DNA of 64,000 nucleotides, from positions 4,464,001 to 4,528,000 of the forward strand of contig NZ_CP059067.1 in assembly GCF_017795745.1 (NCBI RefSeq), in the 5' to 3' direction. Under the pieces are notes generated by a model. The model saw only the letters and a list, made by a program, of their open reading frames with translations, was not told where the DNA came from and did not search any database. Both the position numbers and the translations under genes were made by a program. Below, piece after piece: positions 8,250-17,752 of this stretch. Source of the stretch: Rhizobacter sp. AJA081-3 (GTDB lineage: Bacteria; Pseudomonadota; Gammaproteobacteria; Burkholderiales; Burkholderiaceae_C). Numbering within the stretch: the stretch's first letter is position 1; each line of letters begins with the position of its first letter.

Positions 8250-8870
8250 TCATGCCGCCAAACGCCGTGGCCGGCGCTGCCGGGCCGCCACGCCTGCGAC
8301 GAACTCGCCGAAGGCGTCGAGCAGCGGCGCGGCATCGAAGGACGGGCCCTCCAGCATCGCCAGCGCCGCAACGGTGGCTTCGAGCGTCGAGACCTGGTCG
8401 GCCCGCCGCGCCGCGCGGATCTCGCGGTAGCGGGTCGGCGCGGGCGCGTCCAGCGACAGCCGGGGCAGCGCGGCCAGGGCCGGGTGCTCGAGGAGCATCC
8501 GCAGGCTCTTGCGCCACGTCGCGTCGAGGACCACCAGCCTCACGGGCGCGCCTTCATTCGTCCCCGGGGCCGCCGGCGCGGGCGCGGCTGGCACGTCCGG
8601 ATAGAGCAGCCACGTCTGCCGGCCGGGGCGCTGCAGCAGAGCCTCCAGCACCTCAGGCGCGAAGCGCTCGCCGACGACCACCTCGCAGTGCGCCAGAGAC
8701 AGGCGCAGCATCGCCACGCTGTTCTTCGCCTGGCGCTGTTCCTGCGGGTGTTGCAGCACGAGCACCTCGGTGCGATGGGCGGTCGGCCGCGCCAGCGCGC
8801 ACAGGCAGGCCGTCTGCGGGCGCAGGCAGCGCGCGCAGACCGCGCGGCGAGGGGTGGGCGCATCTGTCAC
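8250..8870 (-). CDS. DTW-domain protein (tRNA uridine aminocarboxypropyltransferase-like)
   Basis: The 206-residue protein has an N-terminal zinc-binding-like pair (CARCLRPQTACLC), VLVLQHPQEQRQAKNS, then the family signature in variant form (VVLDATWRKS where many members have DGTW), and LPRLSL plus PTRYREIRAARRADQVSTLEA. Characterised DTW proteins (TapT/TuaA) add an aminocarboxypropyl group from SAM to uridine in tRNA. GTG 8870 is used because it gives normal family length. The frame stays open without a stop to ATG 9233, described separately. Its neighbour downstream is the TerB-like gene. Confidence 0.8.
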   Translation of the reverse strand: MTDAPTPRRAVCARCLRPQTACLCALARPTAHRTEVLVLQHPQEQRQAKNSVAMLRLSLAHCEVVVGERFAPEVLEALLQRPGRQTWLLYPDVPAAPAPAAPGTNEGAPVRLVVLDATWRKSLRMLLEHPALAALPRLSLDAPAPTRYREIRAARRADQVSTLEATVAALAMLEGPSFDAAPLLDAFGEFVAGVAARQRRPRRLAA

Positions 8871-9233
8871 GCGGGAATGGTCGCACGCCTGTCCCGCCTT
8901 CTGCCGCTGGGCGTCGCCGCAGGTCCACGATCGCCGGGGATCGGGAGCAACGATTCGCTCACGCGGAGTCGACCATGGCCCGGACCTGCCACCACGGCGG
9001 CCACTCTTGTAGCCGCCGCTGTTGTCGTTCATCGTGATCCAGCGCCGCTCTTCGGCGCGATAGAACCAGTCCTTGTCCTGCTGGAAGAACACCTGCGTGC
9101 CGGCGGCTTCCCGGATGTTGACGATCTCGTTGCCGTGGGCGCGCACCTCGTCGAAACCGGTGGTCGCCTGCTGGACCATCTCGCTGTAGTGAGAGTTGAG
9201 CTCCAGCAGCAGAGTGTTCACCTCAGCCGGCAT
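8871..9233 (-). other. In-frame open extension upstream of the DTW gene; possible small protein or fusion
   Basis: An ATG at 9233, 9 bp after the stop of the phytochrome-operon response regulator, opens a frame that runs without a stop into the DTW protein. Its first ~75 codons look protein-like: ELNSHYSEMVQQATTGFDEV, then DKDWFYRAEERRWITMND. The last ~45 codons are Arg/Gly/Ser-rich and look non-coding. It could be an N-terminal fusion, a small ORF whose natural stop was lost, or a relic. I do not recognise the domain. Confidence 0.35.
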
Positions 9234-9242
9234 GCGCGTGAA

Positions 9243-10070
9243 TCACGGCAAGTGCTCCGGCAGAACCTGCGCGCCGACGCCACGGTAGCCGATGAACCGG
9301 CAGGTTTCGTCGAGCATGGGCTCACCGCTGATCCTGAACTGCTCGCGCGAACCGTCGGCGCGCTGGCGGTGGAGAACGAAGTCCAGGAAGGGCCGGCGCG
9401 CTGCGATGTTGTCCTTCAACGCCTGGCAGCCGACAGCGTCCCAGGCGCCGCCGACGTCGGCCCCCGCTGCGCCGGCCGATGCGGCGTCGACCATGCCCAG
9501 GATCTGCGCGACGGGGCCGGACACTTTCGTGAAGTCGCCCGCCTCGTTCAGTTCCCAGTACCAGTCTGCCGCCAGTGCGGTCAGGTTGCGGAAACGGGCT
9601 TCGCTTTCCCGCAGTTCGGCAGTCCGCGCCAGCACGGTCATTTCCAGATGCTTGTTGTGCGCTGCCACCATCTTGTAGAGCAGGCGCAACTCGAGCATGT
9701 GCCGGATGCGGATCTTGACTTCCACAATGTCGAAGGGCTTGTTGATGAAGTCCATGGCACCCGCCTGCAGTGCACGCAGCTTGTGTCCGGGTTGGGCGGT
9801 GAGCACGATCACAGGCAAACAGACATCATCGGTGTCCGATCTCAGACCTTCCATGACGCCGAATCCATCCAGCCCGGGCATCAGCAGGTCGAGCAGGATC
9901 AGGTCGTAGCGGTTTTCGCGGTGCATCGAGCCGACCTGCAGCGGGTCGAGCGTCGACTGCACGTGGGTGTACCCGGCTTCGTGCAGCAGGCGTTCCAGCA
10001 TCTGCACATGGGCCTGCTGATCGTCGACGATCAGGATCTTGGCATTCAGAAGATCGGCTTCGGTCAACAT
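9243..10070 (-). CDS. Response regulator with receiver and PAS domain
   Basis: This 275-residue protein has a receiver (residues ~10-130: ILIVDDQQAHVQML, phosphoacceptor Asp in LILLDLLMPGLDG, Thr in IVLTAQP, Lys in FINKPFD). A short coiled coil (ARTAELRESEARFRNL) and a PAS domain (ADWYWELNEAGDFTKV to residue ~270) follow. There is no DNA-binding, kinase or GGDEF output, so it probably relays signals by interaction. Its start overlaps the hybrid kinase stop by 1 bp (TGATG), placing it at the end of the bacteriophytochrome operon. Confidence 0.85.
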   Translation of the reverse strand: MLTEADLLNAKILIVDDQQAHVQMLERLLHEAGYTHVQSTLDPLQVGSMHRENRYDLILLDLLMPGLDGFGVMEGLRSDTDDVCLPVIVLTAQPGHKLRALQAGAMDFINKPFDIVEVKIRIRHMLELRLLYKMVAAHNKHLEMTVLARTAELRESEARFRNLTALAADWYWELNEAGDFTKVSGPVAQILGMVDAASAGAAGADVGGAWDAVGCQALKDNIAARRPFLDFVLHRQRADGSREQFRISGEPMLDETCRFIGYRGVGAQVLPEHLP

Positions 10071-12037
10071 CAGGCATTCTCCAGGGTGGTGGCGCTGCGG
10101 CCGATGGCGTGGGTTCGCTGAAGCGCCAGGTCCAGCGCGTCCACGAAGGCGTCGCTCTCCATGGGCTGCGCAAGGAATCTGAAGCAGCCCGCCGCCAGCG
10201 CGGCCTCGGCATCGCGCGGCATGGCGTCTTCACCCAGTGCGATGACAGGGATGTGCGATGTGCTCGGGTCTCTGGCCAGCAACTGCATGGCCTGCAGGCC
10301 GCCTGGGTCCGACGGGCGGACGCCGATCAGGATCACGTCGGGCCGCGCCGACCGTGCCATCTTGATGCCGGCGTCGATGTCGCGTGCGCGCAGCAGGCAA
10401 GTACGCGGCCGTCGGGCAAGGATTCTTTCGAGGCGCAGCAGTCGGCCAGCGTCTTCCTCGACGTACAGCACGGTGTGCTCCGGCACACGTCTGTCGTCAA
10501 CGGGCGGCGGTGCCGCATCAAGCTCGAACCAGAAGCAGCTGCCGACGCCTGGCGTGCTGTCGACACCGATGCAACCGCCCATCAGCTCGACCAGCCGCTT
10601 GCAGATCACCAGGCCGATGCCCGTGCCAGGCTCGGTGCCGGACTCCTTTCCGAGCCGATTGAAGGGCTGGAAGAGTTGCGCGATCTGCGCTGCCGCCAGT
10701 CCCCGGCCTGTGTCCTCGACACTCACGCGCACGCGCTGCTCGGGTGTCACGGTGCAGCGCACCGTGACCTGCCCGGCGCTGCGGTTGTACTTGATGGCGT
10801 TGGACAGCAGGTTGATGAGCACCTGCTTCGTCCTCGTCGGGTCGGCCTGCACGAAGCAGGGCTGCTCGAAGTGCGGGAAGACCAGCCGGATGCCACCACC
10901 CTGCGCCTGCGGCTCGATCATGGCCCGGCAGTCATCGAGCACATCCTGCAGCGACATCGACTGCGACGACAGCACGGTCTTGCCGGACTCGATCGACGTC
11001 AAGTCGAGGATCTCGTTGATCAGGCCCAGCAGGTACCAGCCGGCGCTGAGGATCTGCTGGACGCTGTCCTGCTGTGCCGGCGTGGGCGGGGGCGTGCCGG
11101 CCTCGAGGAGCTGCGTGAAGCCGAGCATGGCGCTCAGCGGCGAGCGGAGCTCATGGCTCATGCTGAGCAGGAAATCCGATTTCGCCCGGTTCGCCGCCTC
11201 TGCCTCGGCCTTGGCGGCAATCAGCGCCAGTTCGACGCGCTTGCGTTCCGTGGTGTCGTAGAACAGCACCGCCACTTGGCGCGCTTGCGGATCCCCCAGA
11301 CGAAAGGCGTAGACATCGAACCAGCGTTGCAGGGCCTCGGAGTGCCGCTCCATGCGCACAGGCGTGCCCGTCGAGGCGACGCGTCCATAGGCCTTGAGCC
11401 ACAGGTCCTCGATGTCCGGCACCAGGCCATGCAGAGTCCGGCCCACGGCCGCATGCAAGCCGGTTTGTTGCTCGAACGCCGGGTTGACCTGGATGTAGTG
11501 GGCATCGATGGCGTCGCCGGCTGAGTCGAAGCTCAGCTCTATGACGGCATAGCCCGCGTCGATCGAGTTGAACAGGGCTCGGTAGCGCTCTTCCGATGTG
11601 CGCAGGGCTTCTTGCGCACCCCGGCGTTCGGTCAGCAGCGCGAAGCGTCCGATGGCGTTCTCGACAGCGCGCGTCAGGCTGTCGGCGCTGGTCCAGCGCT
11701 TGCCGATGAAATCCTGGGCACCGGCGCCGAGCAGATTCGGCCCTTCTTCCATCGCCATGCCGGTGATCACGACCACCGGGCACGGCGGCATTCCGGTGTC
11801 GCGGCACAGCGCCGCCAGCACCGCATGGGCGTTCATGTCGGGCAGGTCGTAGTCGAGCAGCACGCAGTCCACCGGCCCGCTGTGCGGGTCGAGCAGCATG
11901 CAGATGCCCTCGGCGCCCAGCCGGGCCTCGCTGAAGCGGTAGCGGCGGCTGCCACCGAGCAACAGCATCTGTCGCAGCTCGGCGCAGTCTTCCGCGTTGT
12001 CTTCGATCAGCAGAATGTGCCAGGGCGGTTTGGCCAT
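10070..12037 (-). CDS. Hybrid sensor histidine kinase, REC-PAS-HisKA-HATPase-pseudoREC
   Basis: A 655-residue cytoplasmic kinase. An N-terminal receiver (ILLIEDNAEDC, Asp in VLLDYDLPDM, Lys in FIGKRW) leads to PAS (about 145-265), HisKA with the phospho-His box LLSMSHELRSPLSAMLGF, and HATPase with N box LINLLSNAIKYN and G boxes DTGRGL and GTGIGL. The C-terminal receiver is degenerate: VILIGVRPSD has Gly where the phosphoacceptor Asp belongs, and FLAQPME has Gln for the conserved Lys. So it cannot accept phosphate in the usual way. No membrane segment is visible. The gene sits 15 bp after the small receiver gene and overlaps the next gene by 1 bp, consistent with relay from the phytochrome. 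Confidence 0.9.
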   Translation of the reverse strand: MAKPPWHILLIEDNAEDCAELRQMLLLGGSRRYRFSEARLGAEGICMLLDPHSGPVDCVLLDYDLPDMNAHAVLAALCRDTGMPPCPVVVITGMAMEEGPNLLGAGAQDFIGKRWTSADSLTRAVENAIGRFALLTERRGAQEALRTSEERYRALFNSIDAGYAVIELSFDSAGDAIDAHYIQVNPAFEQQTGLHAAVGRTLHGLVPDIEDLWLKAYGRVASTGTPVRMERHSEALQRWFDVYAFRLGDPQARQVAVLFYDTTERKRVELALIAAKAEAEAANRAKSDFLLSMSHELRSPLSAMLGFTQLLEAGTPPPTPAQQDSVQQILSAGWYLLGLINEILDLTSIESGKTVLSSQSMSLQDVLDDCRAMIEPQAQGGGIRLVFPHFEQPCFVQADPTRTKQVLINLLSNAIKYNRSAGQVTVRCTVTPEQRVRVSVEDTGRGLAAAQIAQLFQPFNRLGKESGTEPGTGIGLVICKRLVELMGGCIGVDSTPGVGSCFWFELDAAPPPVDDRRVPEHTVLYVEEDAGRLLRLERILARRPRTCLLRARDIDAGIKMARSARPDVILIGVRPSDPGGLQAMQLLARDPSTSHIPVIALGEDAMPRDAEAALAAGCFRFLAQPMESDAFVDALDLALQRTHAIGRSATTLENA

Positions 12038-12052
12038 TGGGTAGGGGGAGGT

Positions 12053-12466
12053 TCAGGCGGGCAGCACGACGCTGCCCAGCCAGTAGGCGAAGATCTGCTG
12101 CAGAACCTGCAGATGCAGGGCGTGGTCCACCGGTTTGACGTGGTACGCATTGGCGCCGTGCGCGTAGCAGAACTGCAGGTCGCGTGGGTTGGCCGAGGCG
12201 GTGAGCACCACGAGCGGCAAGGCCTTGAACCTGTCGTCGCTTCGGATCTCTCGCAATGCTTCGCGGCCATCGTCACCGGGCGTGTTCAGGTCGAGCAGCA
12301 CCAGCCCCAGGCGGCCGCGCAGGTCGCCGTGCAATTGGCGCAGGCAATCGCTCCCGGAGCTGGCGCGCACGATCGGATGGGGCAGCTGCGCGCGCCGGGC
12401 GGCATCCTGCACGGTCTGGAAGTCTTCGTCGGAGTCCTCCACCACGAGGATGGGTCGCCCAGGCAT
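12053..12466 (-). CDS. Stand-alone receiver (Rcp1-like) partner of the phytochrome
   Basis: The 137-residue protein is a single receiver domain: ILVVEDSDEDFQTV at the N-terminus, phosphoacceptor Asp in LVLLDLNTPGDDG, Thr/Ser in LVVLTASANP, and Lys in AYHVKPVDH. Rcp1-type receivers are the usual phosphotransfer partners of bacterial and cyanobacterial phytochromes. The start codon shares one base with the stop of the bacteriophytochrome gene (TGATG), which supports coupled translation and this pairing. Confidence 0.9.
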   Translation of the reverse strand: MPGRPILVVEDSDEDFQTVQDAARRAQLPHPIVRASSGSDCLRQLHGDLRGRLGLVLLDLNTPGDDGREALREIRSDDRFKALPLVVLTASANPRDLQFCYAHGANAYHVKPVDHALHLQVLQQIFAYWLGSVVLPA

Positions 12467-14820
12467 CAGCGCGCCTCCCCCGGCATGCCGGGCAAGGTGA
12501 AAAAGAACGTGGTGCCCACGCCCAGGCTCGAATCCAGCCAGACACGCCCGCCGTGGCGCTGCACCAGCTTCTGAACGATGGTCAGACCGGCGCCGACGCC
12601 GCCGCCGTAGTCGTCGCGGCCGTGCATCCGCTTGAACATGCGAAACACCTGTTCGTGGTGCCGCTGGGCAATGCCGATGCCGTCGTCCTTGACGTAGAAG
12701 ATGGCTTGCCCGGCGGTTTCGGGCGGGGCGTTGGGACGCGCTGCCGCTTCATCTGCGGCGAGGTAACCCACTTCGATGCGCACGTCGGCCTGCTGCTTGT
12801 ACTTGATCGAGTTGGCCAGCAGGTTGCTGTAGATCTCTCGAACCCGAACCGGGTCGCATCGCGCGTTCGGCAGCGGCCGCGGAATCTCGATGCTGCAGCG
12901 GCTTTCGGGCCGCTGCGCTCCGATCATCTCCAGTGCCTCCTCGAGCACCGCATTGAGGTCGGCATCTTCCAGCTCCAGCTCCATCCGGCCCACGCGCGAG
13001 AAGTGCAGCAGCGAGTCGAGGAGGCTGTCCATGCGCACGGTCAGGCGCATCATGTTCTCGATGCGCCTGCGGTTGTCGCCGTCCACGGCCTCTGCGCTTT
13101 CCAGCAACTGGTGCGCGTAGCGGTGGATGCCGCGCAGCGGCTCCTTCAGGTCGTGCGAGGCCACGTACGCAAAGGCGTCGAGCTCGTCGTTGCTGCGCGT
13201 CAGGTCGGCGTTCAGGTCGGCCAGGCGTTCGGCACGGGTGATGACGAGCTCCAGCACCAGCAGGCGCAAGCGCAGCGCCGCATCGATCTCGATGCCCGCC
13301 CAGGGCGGCGACTGCCCGCGCACCGATTCGACGAAGATCTCGAACGATGCGCGCGGGCTCAGGCGCAGGCCCTGCGGGCCGGGAACGGCCGGCTCGTCGT
13401 GCGGATTGCCCGCCCACTTCACCGTCTGCAGGGTCTGGGGCCGGAACCAGATCATCAGCCCGCGCCGCTGGCGAGACAGCGCCACCGCGAGCACGCCGCT
13501 GGCGATGTCTTCCAACCCCTCGGCGGCGGGGCAAGCACGCGCCAGCGCATCCGTGACAAAGACCGGCCGTGTCGCAGATTCCAGTTCGGGCCGCCCGTAC
13601 AGCCACGCGGCCAGCTCGTCGAGCTGAGTCACGTCGGGCACGCGGCCCACGCACCACCAGCGATCCAGGTGGTACAGCGCGGCGCCGCCGGCATCGATGG
13701 CATCGAGCAGCGAGGGCTGGTGCGCGGTGAGGGCGAGCAGGTCGCCTTCGCGTGCCGAGCGGGCCACCAGTTGCTGGTGCACTTCTTCCAGCCTCAGCCG
13801 GTAGGACAGCTGTTCTGCCTGTTCGGCCGACTTCAGTTGCAGCGACGCCACCTGGGCCAGCAGTTCGCAGGCCGCGCGTACCTGGTAGGGAAACTGCGTG
13901 GCGGCGTAGTGGTGGCAGGCGATCAGGCCCCAGAGTTCACCGTCGAGCATGATGGGCATCGTGAGCGACGCCGCCACGCCCATGTTGGCCAGGTACTCGG
14001 TGTACATCACCGACGCGCCGCGCAGCGCGCAGTGCGTCATGTCGAGCGCGTGGCCGTTGTCGGGATTGGCCAGTGGAAGCATTTCCACCAGCGGGCCGGC
14101 GGCATCGGGCAACGGGCGGATCCAGATGCGCTTGAAGATCTCGCGCGCCGGCTGCGGGATGTCGGCAGCCGGGTAGTGCAGCCCGAGCCAGGGCGCCAGC
14201 GTGTCGCGCCTGCTTTCGGCGATGACCTCGCCGTGATGGTCGGGGTGGAAGCGGTAGACCATCACGCGGTCCAGGCCCGTGATGGCGCGCACTTCCTCGG
14301 TCACTTGCTGGCAGAAGCCGCGCACGCTGGCAGCGGCCTGCAGGCGACCGACCGCCGACTTCACCAGCAGGAAGAAGTCGCTGCCGCTGTGCTGGCCGGC
14401 GCGCACGGTGGACTCGAACTCCAGCACGGCCACACCGCCGCTGGTGTGCAGGCTGACGTCGAGCGGCAACGCGCCGGAGCGCGCCGGCAGCGTGAACGCG
14501 TAGGCCGGACCGCGCTCCAGCGCCTCGTGCGCCAGCATCTCGCGCAGGCGAGCCTCTCCCGTGGAACCCACCACGTGACCCACCGGCTGGCCGAGCAACT
14601 GCTCCGCGGCTTCGCCCAGGTGCTGCAAGGTGTTTTCGCTGGCCTGCAGGATCCGCAGGTCGCTCAGGCGCAGCACCAGCAGCGCGCCATGGGCCTGGAT
14701 GCAGCCCGGCGTCTGCACCGGTTCGCTGTCGCAGCTGGTCAGTGTCGTGCCGTGGCGCTTGATGCTGTAGGGGCCCGTTCCCCAGGGCAGGGGCGGGTCA
14801 GCAGTGGCTCGCGAGTTCAT
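12466..14820 (-). CDS. bphP: Bacteriophytochrome histidine kinase
   Basis: A 784-residue red/far-red photoreceptor kinase with PAS-GAF-PHY-HisKA-HATPase order. Cys30 in TSCDSEPVQTPG matches the N-terminal cysteine that binds biliverdin in bacteriophytochromes. The GAF domain holds the signature PAADIPQPAR, and the PHY region has a tongue-like segment near VLAVALSRQRRGLMIWFRP. The kinase core has VASHDLKEPLRGIHR (phospho-His) and SNLLANSIKYK, DDGIGI and GGGVGAGLTI in the ATPase. No heme oxygenase (bphO) is adjacent, so biliverdin must come from elsewhere. ATG 14820 is chosen because it places the chromophore Cys at the usual distance. It heads a four-gene signalling operon. Confidence 0.95.
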   Translation of the reverse strand: MNSRATADPPLPWGTGPYSIKRHGTTLTSCDSEPVQTPGCIQAHGALLVLRLSDLRILQASENTLQHLGEAAEQLLGQPVGHVVGSTGEARLREMLAHEALERGPAYAFTLPARSGALPLDVSLHTSGGVAVLEFESTVRAGQHSGSDFFLLVKSAVGRLQAAASVRGFCQQVTEEVRAITGLDRVMVYRFHPDHHGEVIAESRRDTLAPWLGLHYPAADIPQPAREIFKRIWIRPLPDAAGPLVEMLPLANPDNGHALDMTHCALRGASVMYTEYLANMGVAASLTMPIMLDGELWGLIACHHYAATQFPYQVRAACELLAQVASLQLKSAEQAEQLSYRLRLEEVHQQLVARSAREGDLLALTAHQPSLLDAIDAGGAALYHLDRWWCVGRVPDVTQLDELAAWLYGRPELESATRPVFVTDALARACPAAEGLEDIASGVLAVALSRQRRGLMIWFRPQTLQTVKWAGNPHDEPAVPGPQGLRLSPRASFEIFVESVRGQSPPWAGIEIDAALRLRLLVLELVITRAERLADLNADLTRSNDELDAFAYVASHDLKEPLRGIHRYAHQLLESAEAVDGDNRRRIENMMRLTVRMDSLLDSLLHFSRVGRMELELEDADLNAVLEEALEMIGAQRPESRCSIEIPRPLPNARCDPVRVREIYSNLLANSIKYKQQADVRIEVGYLAADEAAARPNAPPETAGQAIFYVKDDGIGIAQRHHEQVFRMFKRMHGRDDYGGGVGAGLTIVQKLVQRHGGRVWLDSSLGVGTTFFFTLPGMPGEAR

Positions 14821-15134
14821 CGTGCGGCGTGCCCTGGGGTGGTGCCGCAGGAGAGACAGCGCAGGCACACACGCTCGGACGCCGGCGCGAGCGTCCTCCG
14901 GCAGCTGGGTTGGGTTTCGTAGGGCAAGATTCCGGCAAGATCGCATGCCGCCGGCGCCGTGTCTGTGCGGTATCGAACATGCTCACCGGTCGACAGGCGG
15001 CGTGCCCTGTGGTCAGACGAAGTGCCGGCACGCGGCCGGGGCGCCAGGCTCCGGCGACAGGGGTCGCACCGAATTCTTTTCTTGCGGTGCGCCCCAATGC
15101 GGGAACTCGATCCGAATCGGACTACCCTCCGGGT
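14821..15134. other. Intergenic region upstream of bphP and the 112-aa gene
   Basis: This 314-bp gap separates two divergent genes. I see no convincing ORF, promoter match or strong hairpin. A short inverted repeat TCCG-AAT-CGGA lies near 15110, shortly before the start at 15135. Confidence 0.4.
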
Positions 15135-15473
15135 ATGCAAAAAGACACCACACCGAAACCCATGGAGCCCTTCACTCTCGAAGAAGAGAGGGCGCTTGTA
15201 GACAAGCTCGACACGCTGTCGGTGGCCTCACTCCAGAACTACATCGCTTCAGCGCGATCTGCGCTGGGGAGCAAAGCCTTGGCGGCAACCTGGCGGCCGC
15301 GCATCGAGTTCGGCGCAGGCCATGCGGAGCAGGCGTTGGTCAAGGCGCAGGCCGCCTCGGCGCGCGATGCACTGGCACTTTCTCTCGCGCCACCGGTGGT
15401 CGCGTCGAAGTCGAAGAAGGCGGCCGCGCCTGTCGCAGACGAGGAGTCCGAGCAGACGACCGACGAAGCGTGA
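15135..15473 (+). CDS. Conserved-looking small hypothetical protein
   Basis: A 112-residue product starting MQKDTTPKPMEPFTLEEE. A predicted helical region (ALVDKLDTLSVASLQNYIAS) precedes an Ala-rich part, and a basic-then-acidic tail (KSKKAAAPVADEESEQ) ends the protein. There is no signal peptide or membrane segment. I do not recognise a family. Codon use is typical of coding sequence in this window, but the upstream ribosome site is weak, so the start is uncertain. Confidence 0.5.
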   Translation: MQKDTTPKPMEPFTLEEERALVDKLDTLSVASLQNYIASARSALGSKALAATWRPRIEFGAGHAEQALVKAQAASARDALALSLAPPVVASKSKKAAAPVADEESEQTTDEA

Positions 15474-15634
15474 CCCGGGAATGCGCCGATGACCCGGCCG
15501 CGTCGGGCGTGGGCGGTCGTTCGGGCGCGGAATGCGAATTCCCGAATCCAGTCTCTCGCGGCCGACCCAGCACTCAACCTCAGGCAAGCTGTCCCGCGCA
15601 CTGAGGATCGAAGCTGCGATGCCTGACCGCCTTC

Positions 15635-17752
15635 TCAGACTTCGCCTGCACTCTCTCCAAGCATCAGTCGCTCGCACTGCAGGCAAAGATAGTTCGCGCG
15701 CAGCAGTCGCTCGCCTGCGCCGACATCCTGAGTCAGCACGGCGCGAAAGATCGTGAAGCCGGCGTCTGCCAAACGCTCCGCGTGGCTCGCCAGTCCGGCG
15801 CGCGCTTGTTCGGCATGGTCCGGTGGACTGCCGCGCTCCGCCTGTCGCTGCAGTTCATGCCGCAGGTGCTGCAACGCACCTGGTGCCACTGGCGCATTCA
15901 TCGCCGGCATCGGTGCATCGCGCGAAGGAACCATGCGCTTCAACCGCTCCAGAAGCGCCGAGGCCATACCCAGCTGCGGTGCGTCGTCGAAGTACAGCGC
16001 ATCGACGCAAACGTCCTTGCCATCGGGGCGCACCAGGCTCAGGGGCTCTGCCACCACGCCGCCCTGCGTGGACGCACGCAGCCGGGCAATCACCAGAGTT
16101 CCCGGCACCAACGCGGCCGGCCCCAGGCTTTCGACGCGCCCGATGGCGTGCTGGCTGTACTCGTCGAACGGCGTCTCCGCGGCCAGCGTTTGCCCCTGCC
16201 CATCCAGCAGCGGCCAGACCAGGGTTTGACGCGCGTCGTCGAACCGGGCTTCGCCGAACTGCGTGGGCCGCAACGCCACCCAGTCCTTCATCGGTTCGGG
16301 CTCGGCGAGCAGGCTGGCACGCTGTTCACCGCGTGCGCTGCACAGCGCTGCCCAGGAGTCCCAGGGCTTCAGCATCTGCACGAGCGACGCGCCATCGAGC
16401 GGCAGCACGGTGGCACTGGCGCTGTCGGCTGCCGACAGCCGGCCTGCGTCGTTGACTTGCGCCCCTTGCAGCACGACACGCTGTCCCGTGGTCTGCGCCG
16501 GCGCACCCAACCCAGCCCAAGGGCCGGCGGCCTTGTAGCGGGCGATCGGGTTGAAGCCGCGCTGCGCTTGCGGGCGCGCATCGGTGCAGGACATGAACGC
16601 CTGCTCGGCCGGCGACCAGAAGATCATCGTGAGGCCCACGTAACCCGCCGGCGAGCGCCACGCCTGCGCGCCCAGGCCCAGCAACTCCAGCGAGGCCGCC
16701 GACTCGTAGCGCGAGCGAGCGCGCCCCACCAGGTGCCGCGGCGCCGCGCCTTTCGCGGCGGCAGCCTCCAGCGCGCACACCAACCCGTGGGCGATGCTCA
16801 GCTCGTCGAGCAATCGCAGTTCGTCGGCACCCCCGGCACGCTCGAGCAGCAGTTCCACGTGGTCGGCGATGCGGCGCGTCAGCAAGGCGAGGCGGTGGTA
16901 CTCCGCGCCCTGCGCCCACACGGCCAGGGTCGCGTAGCGCTCCTGGATGCCGCGCGAGAGGTGCGCCAGGCCCAGCTCCACCGACTCGGCCAGGATCTTG
17001 CGCAAGGCGCCGCGCAGGCGCGCGCGCGACTCATCGAGGCTCGCGTCGCGCGGCTCGGCCAGCGCGTGGTCCATGCCGAGGTCCAGCGCCTGGTTGCGCT
17101 GCCGGGCGGTGGGCTCGGGCGGCGTGAGTTCGCGGCCATGGGCCCGCTGGAAGGCCAGCACCGCGGCCACGCGGTACTTCTCGATCTGCGCCAGTTCGGC
17201 ATCGGCGATCAGTGCGTCGAGGCCACCGCCCATGTAGCGCAGCGTGACGCGCGGGCGCTGCAGGCCGAGCACGAGGTGCTGCGTGCCGGAGATCAGCAGA
17301 GCGTGCTCGGGTTCGAGGTCCTGCACATACTGCCAGGCCCAGCGGTAGCCAGCCTTGCCGGCGTGGCGCACGAGCTCGGGCGCCGTCAGCGCCAGCAGGG
17401 CGGCCTGCAACGGCGCCAGCGGGTCGGCCTCGGCCGCAACGGCGGCCTCGGCGGCAGGGGCCGTGGCTTGCAGCGTCTGCTGCAGCCCCATCGCCGCCGC
17501 GAGGATGTGCTGGCACATGCCGCTGGCCGGGCAGTCGCACTGCGCGTGGGCCGGGCCGCGATGGTCGAAGCGGATGCGCTGTGCGCCGAAGCCCACCACC
17601 ACCTGGGTGGCGGACTGCTCGATCAGCTCGGCGCGCTGCTGCTCCAGGTCCTTGCGGGCCCGGCGCACCAGGCCGCGGTTGGCCAGCGCCACGTAGGACT
17701 CCTCGTCGAAGCGCGCCAGCAGCGCGGCGAGCTGATCGAGCACGCCGCTCAC
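15635..17752 (-). CDS. SWIM zinc-finger protein (YehQ-like)
   Basis: A 705-residue protein. The SWIM zinc finger sits near residue 70-85: AQCDCPASGMCQHILAAAM, matching CxCx(n)CxH. The rest is largely helical with no enzyme motif I can name. SWIM domains bind nucleic acid or protein partners. The GTG start at 17752 overlaps the VWA stop by 4 bp (GTGA), making it the last of five coupled genes. Order and content match yehQ of the E. coli yeh cluster. The upstream in-frame extension overlaps the VWA gene and is rejected. Confidence 0.8.
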   Translation of the reverse strand: MSGVLDQLAALLARFDEESYVALANRGLVRRARKDLEQQRAELIEQSATQVVVGFGAQRIRFDHRGPAHAQCDCPASGMCQHILAAAMGLQQTLQATAPAAEAAVAAEADPLAPLQAALLALTAPELVRHAGKAGYRWAWQYVQDLEPEHALLISGTQHLVLGLQRPRVTLRYMGGGLDALIADAELAQIEKYRVAAVLAFQRAHGRELTPPEPTARQRNQALDLGMDHALAEPRDASLDESRARLRGALRKILAESVELGLAHLSRGIQERYATLAVWAQGAEYHRLALLTRRIADHVELLLERAGGADELRLLDELSIAHGLVCALEAAAAKGAAPRHLVGRARSRYESAASLELLGLGAQAWRSPAGYVGLTMIFWSPAEQAFMSCTDARPQAQRGFNPIARYKAAGPWAGLGAPAQTTGQRVVLQGAQVNDAGRLSAADSASATVLPLDGASLVQMLKPWDSWAALCSARGEQRASLLAEPEPMKDWVALRPTQFGEARFDDARQTLVWPLLDGQGQTLAAETPFDEYSQHAIGRVESLGPAALVPGTLVIARLRASTQGGVVAEPLSLVRPDGKDVCVDALYFDDAPQLGMASALLERLKRMVPSRDAPMPAMNAPVAPGALQHLRHELQRQAERGSPPDHAEQARAGLASHAERLADAGFTIFRAVLTQDVGAGERLLRANYLCLQCERLMLGESAGEV

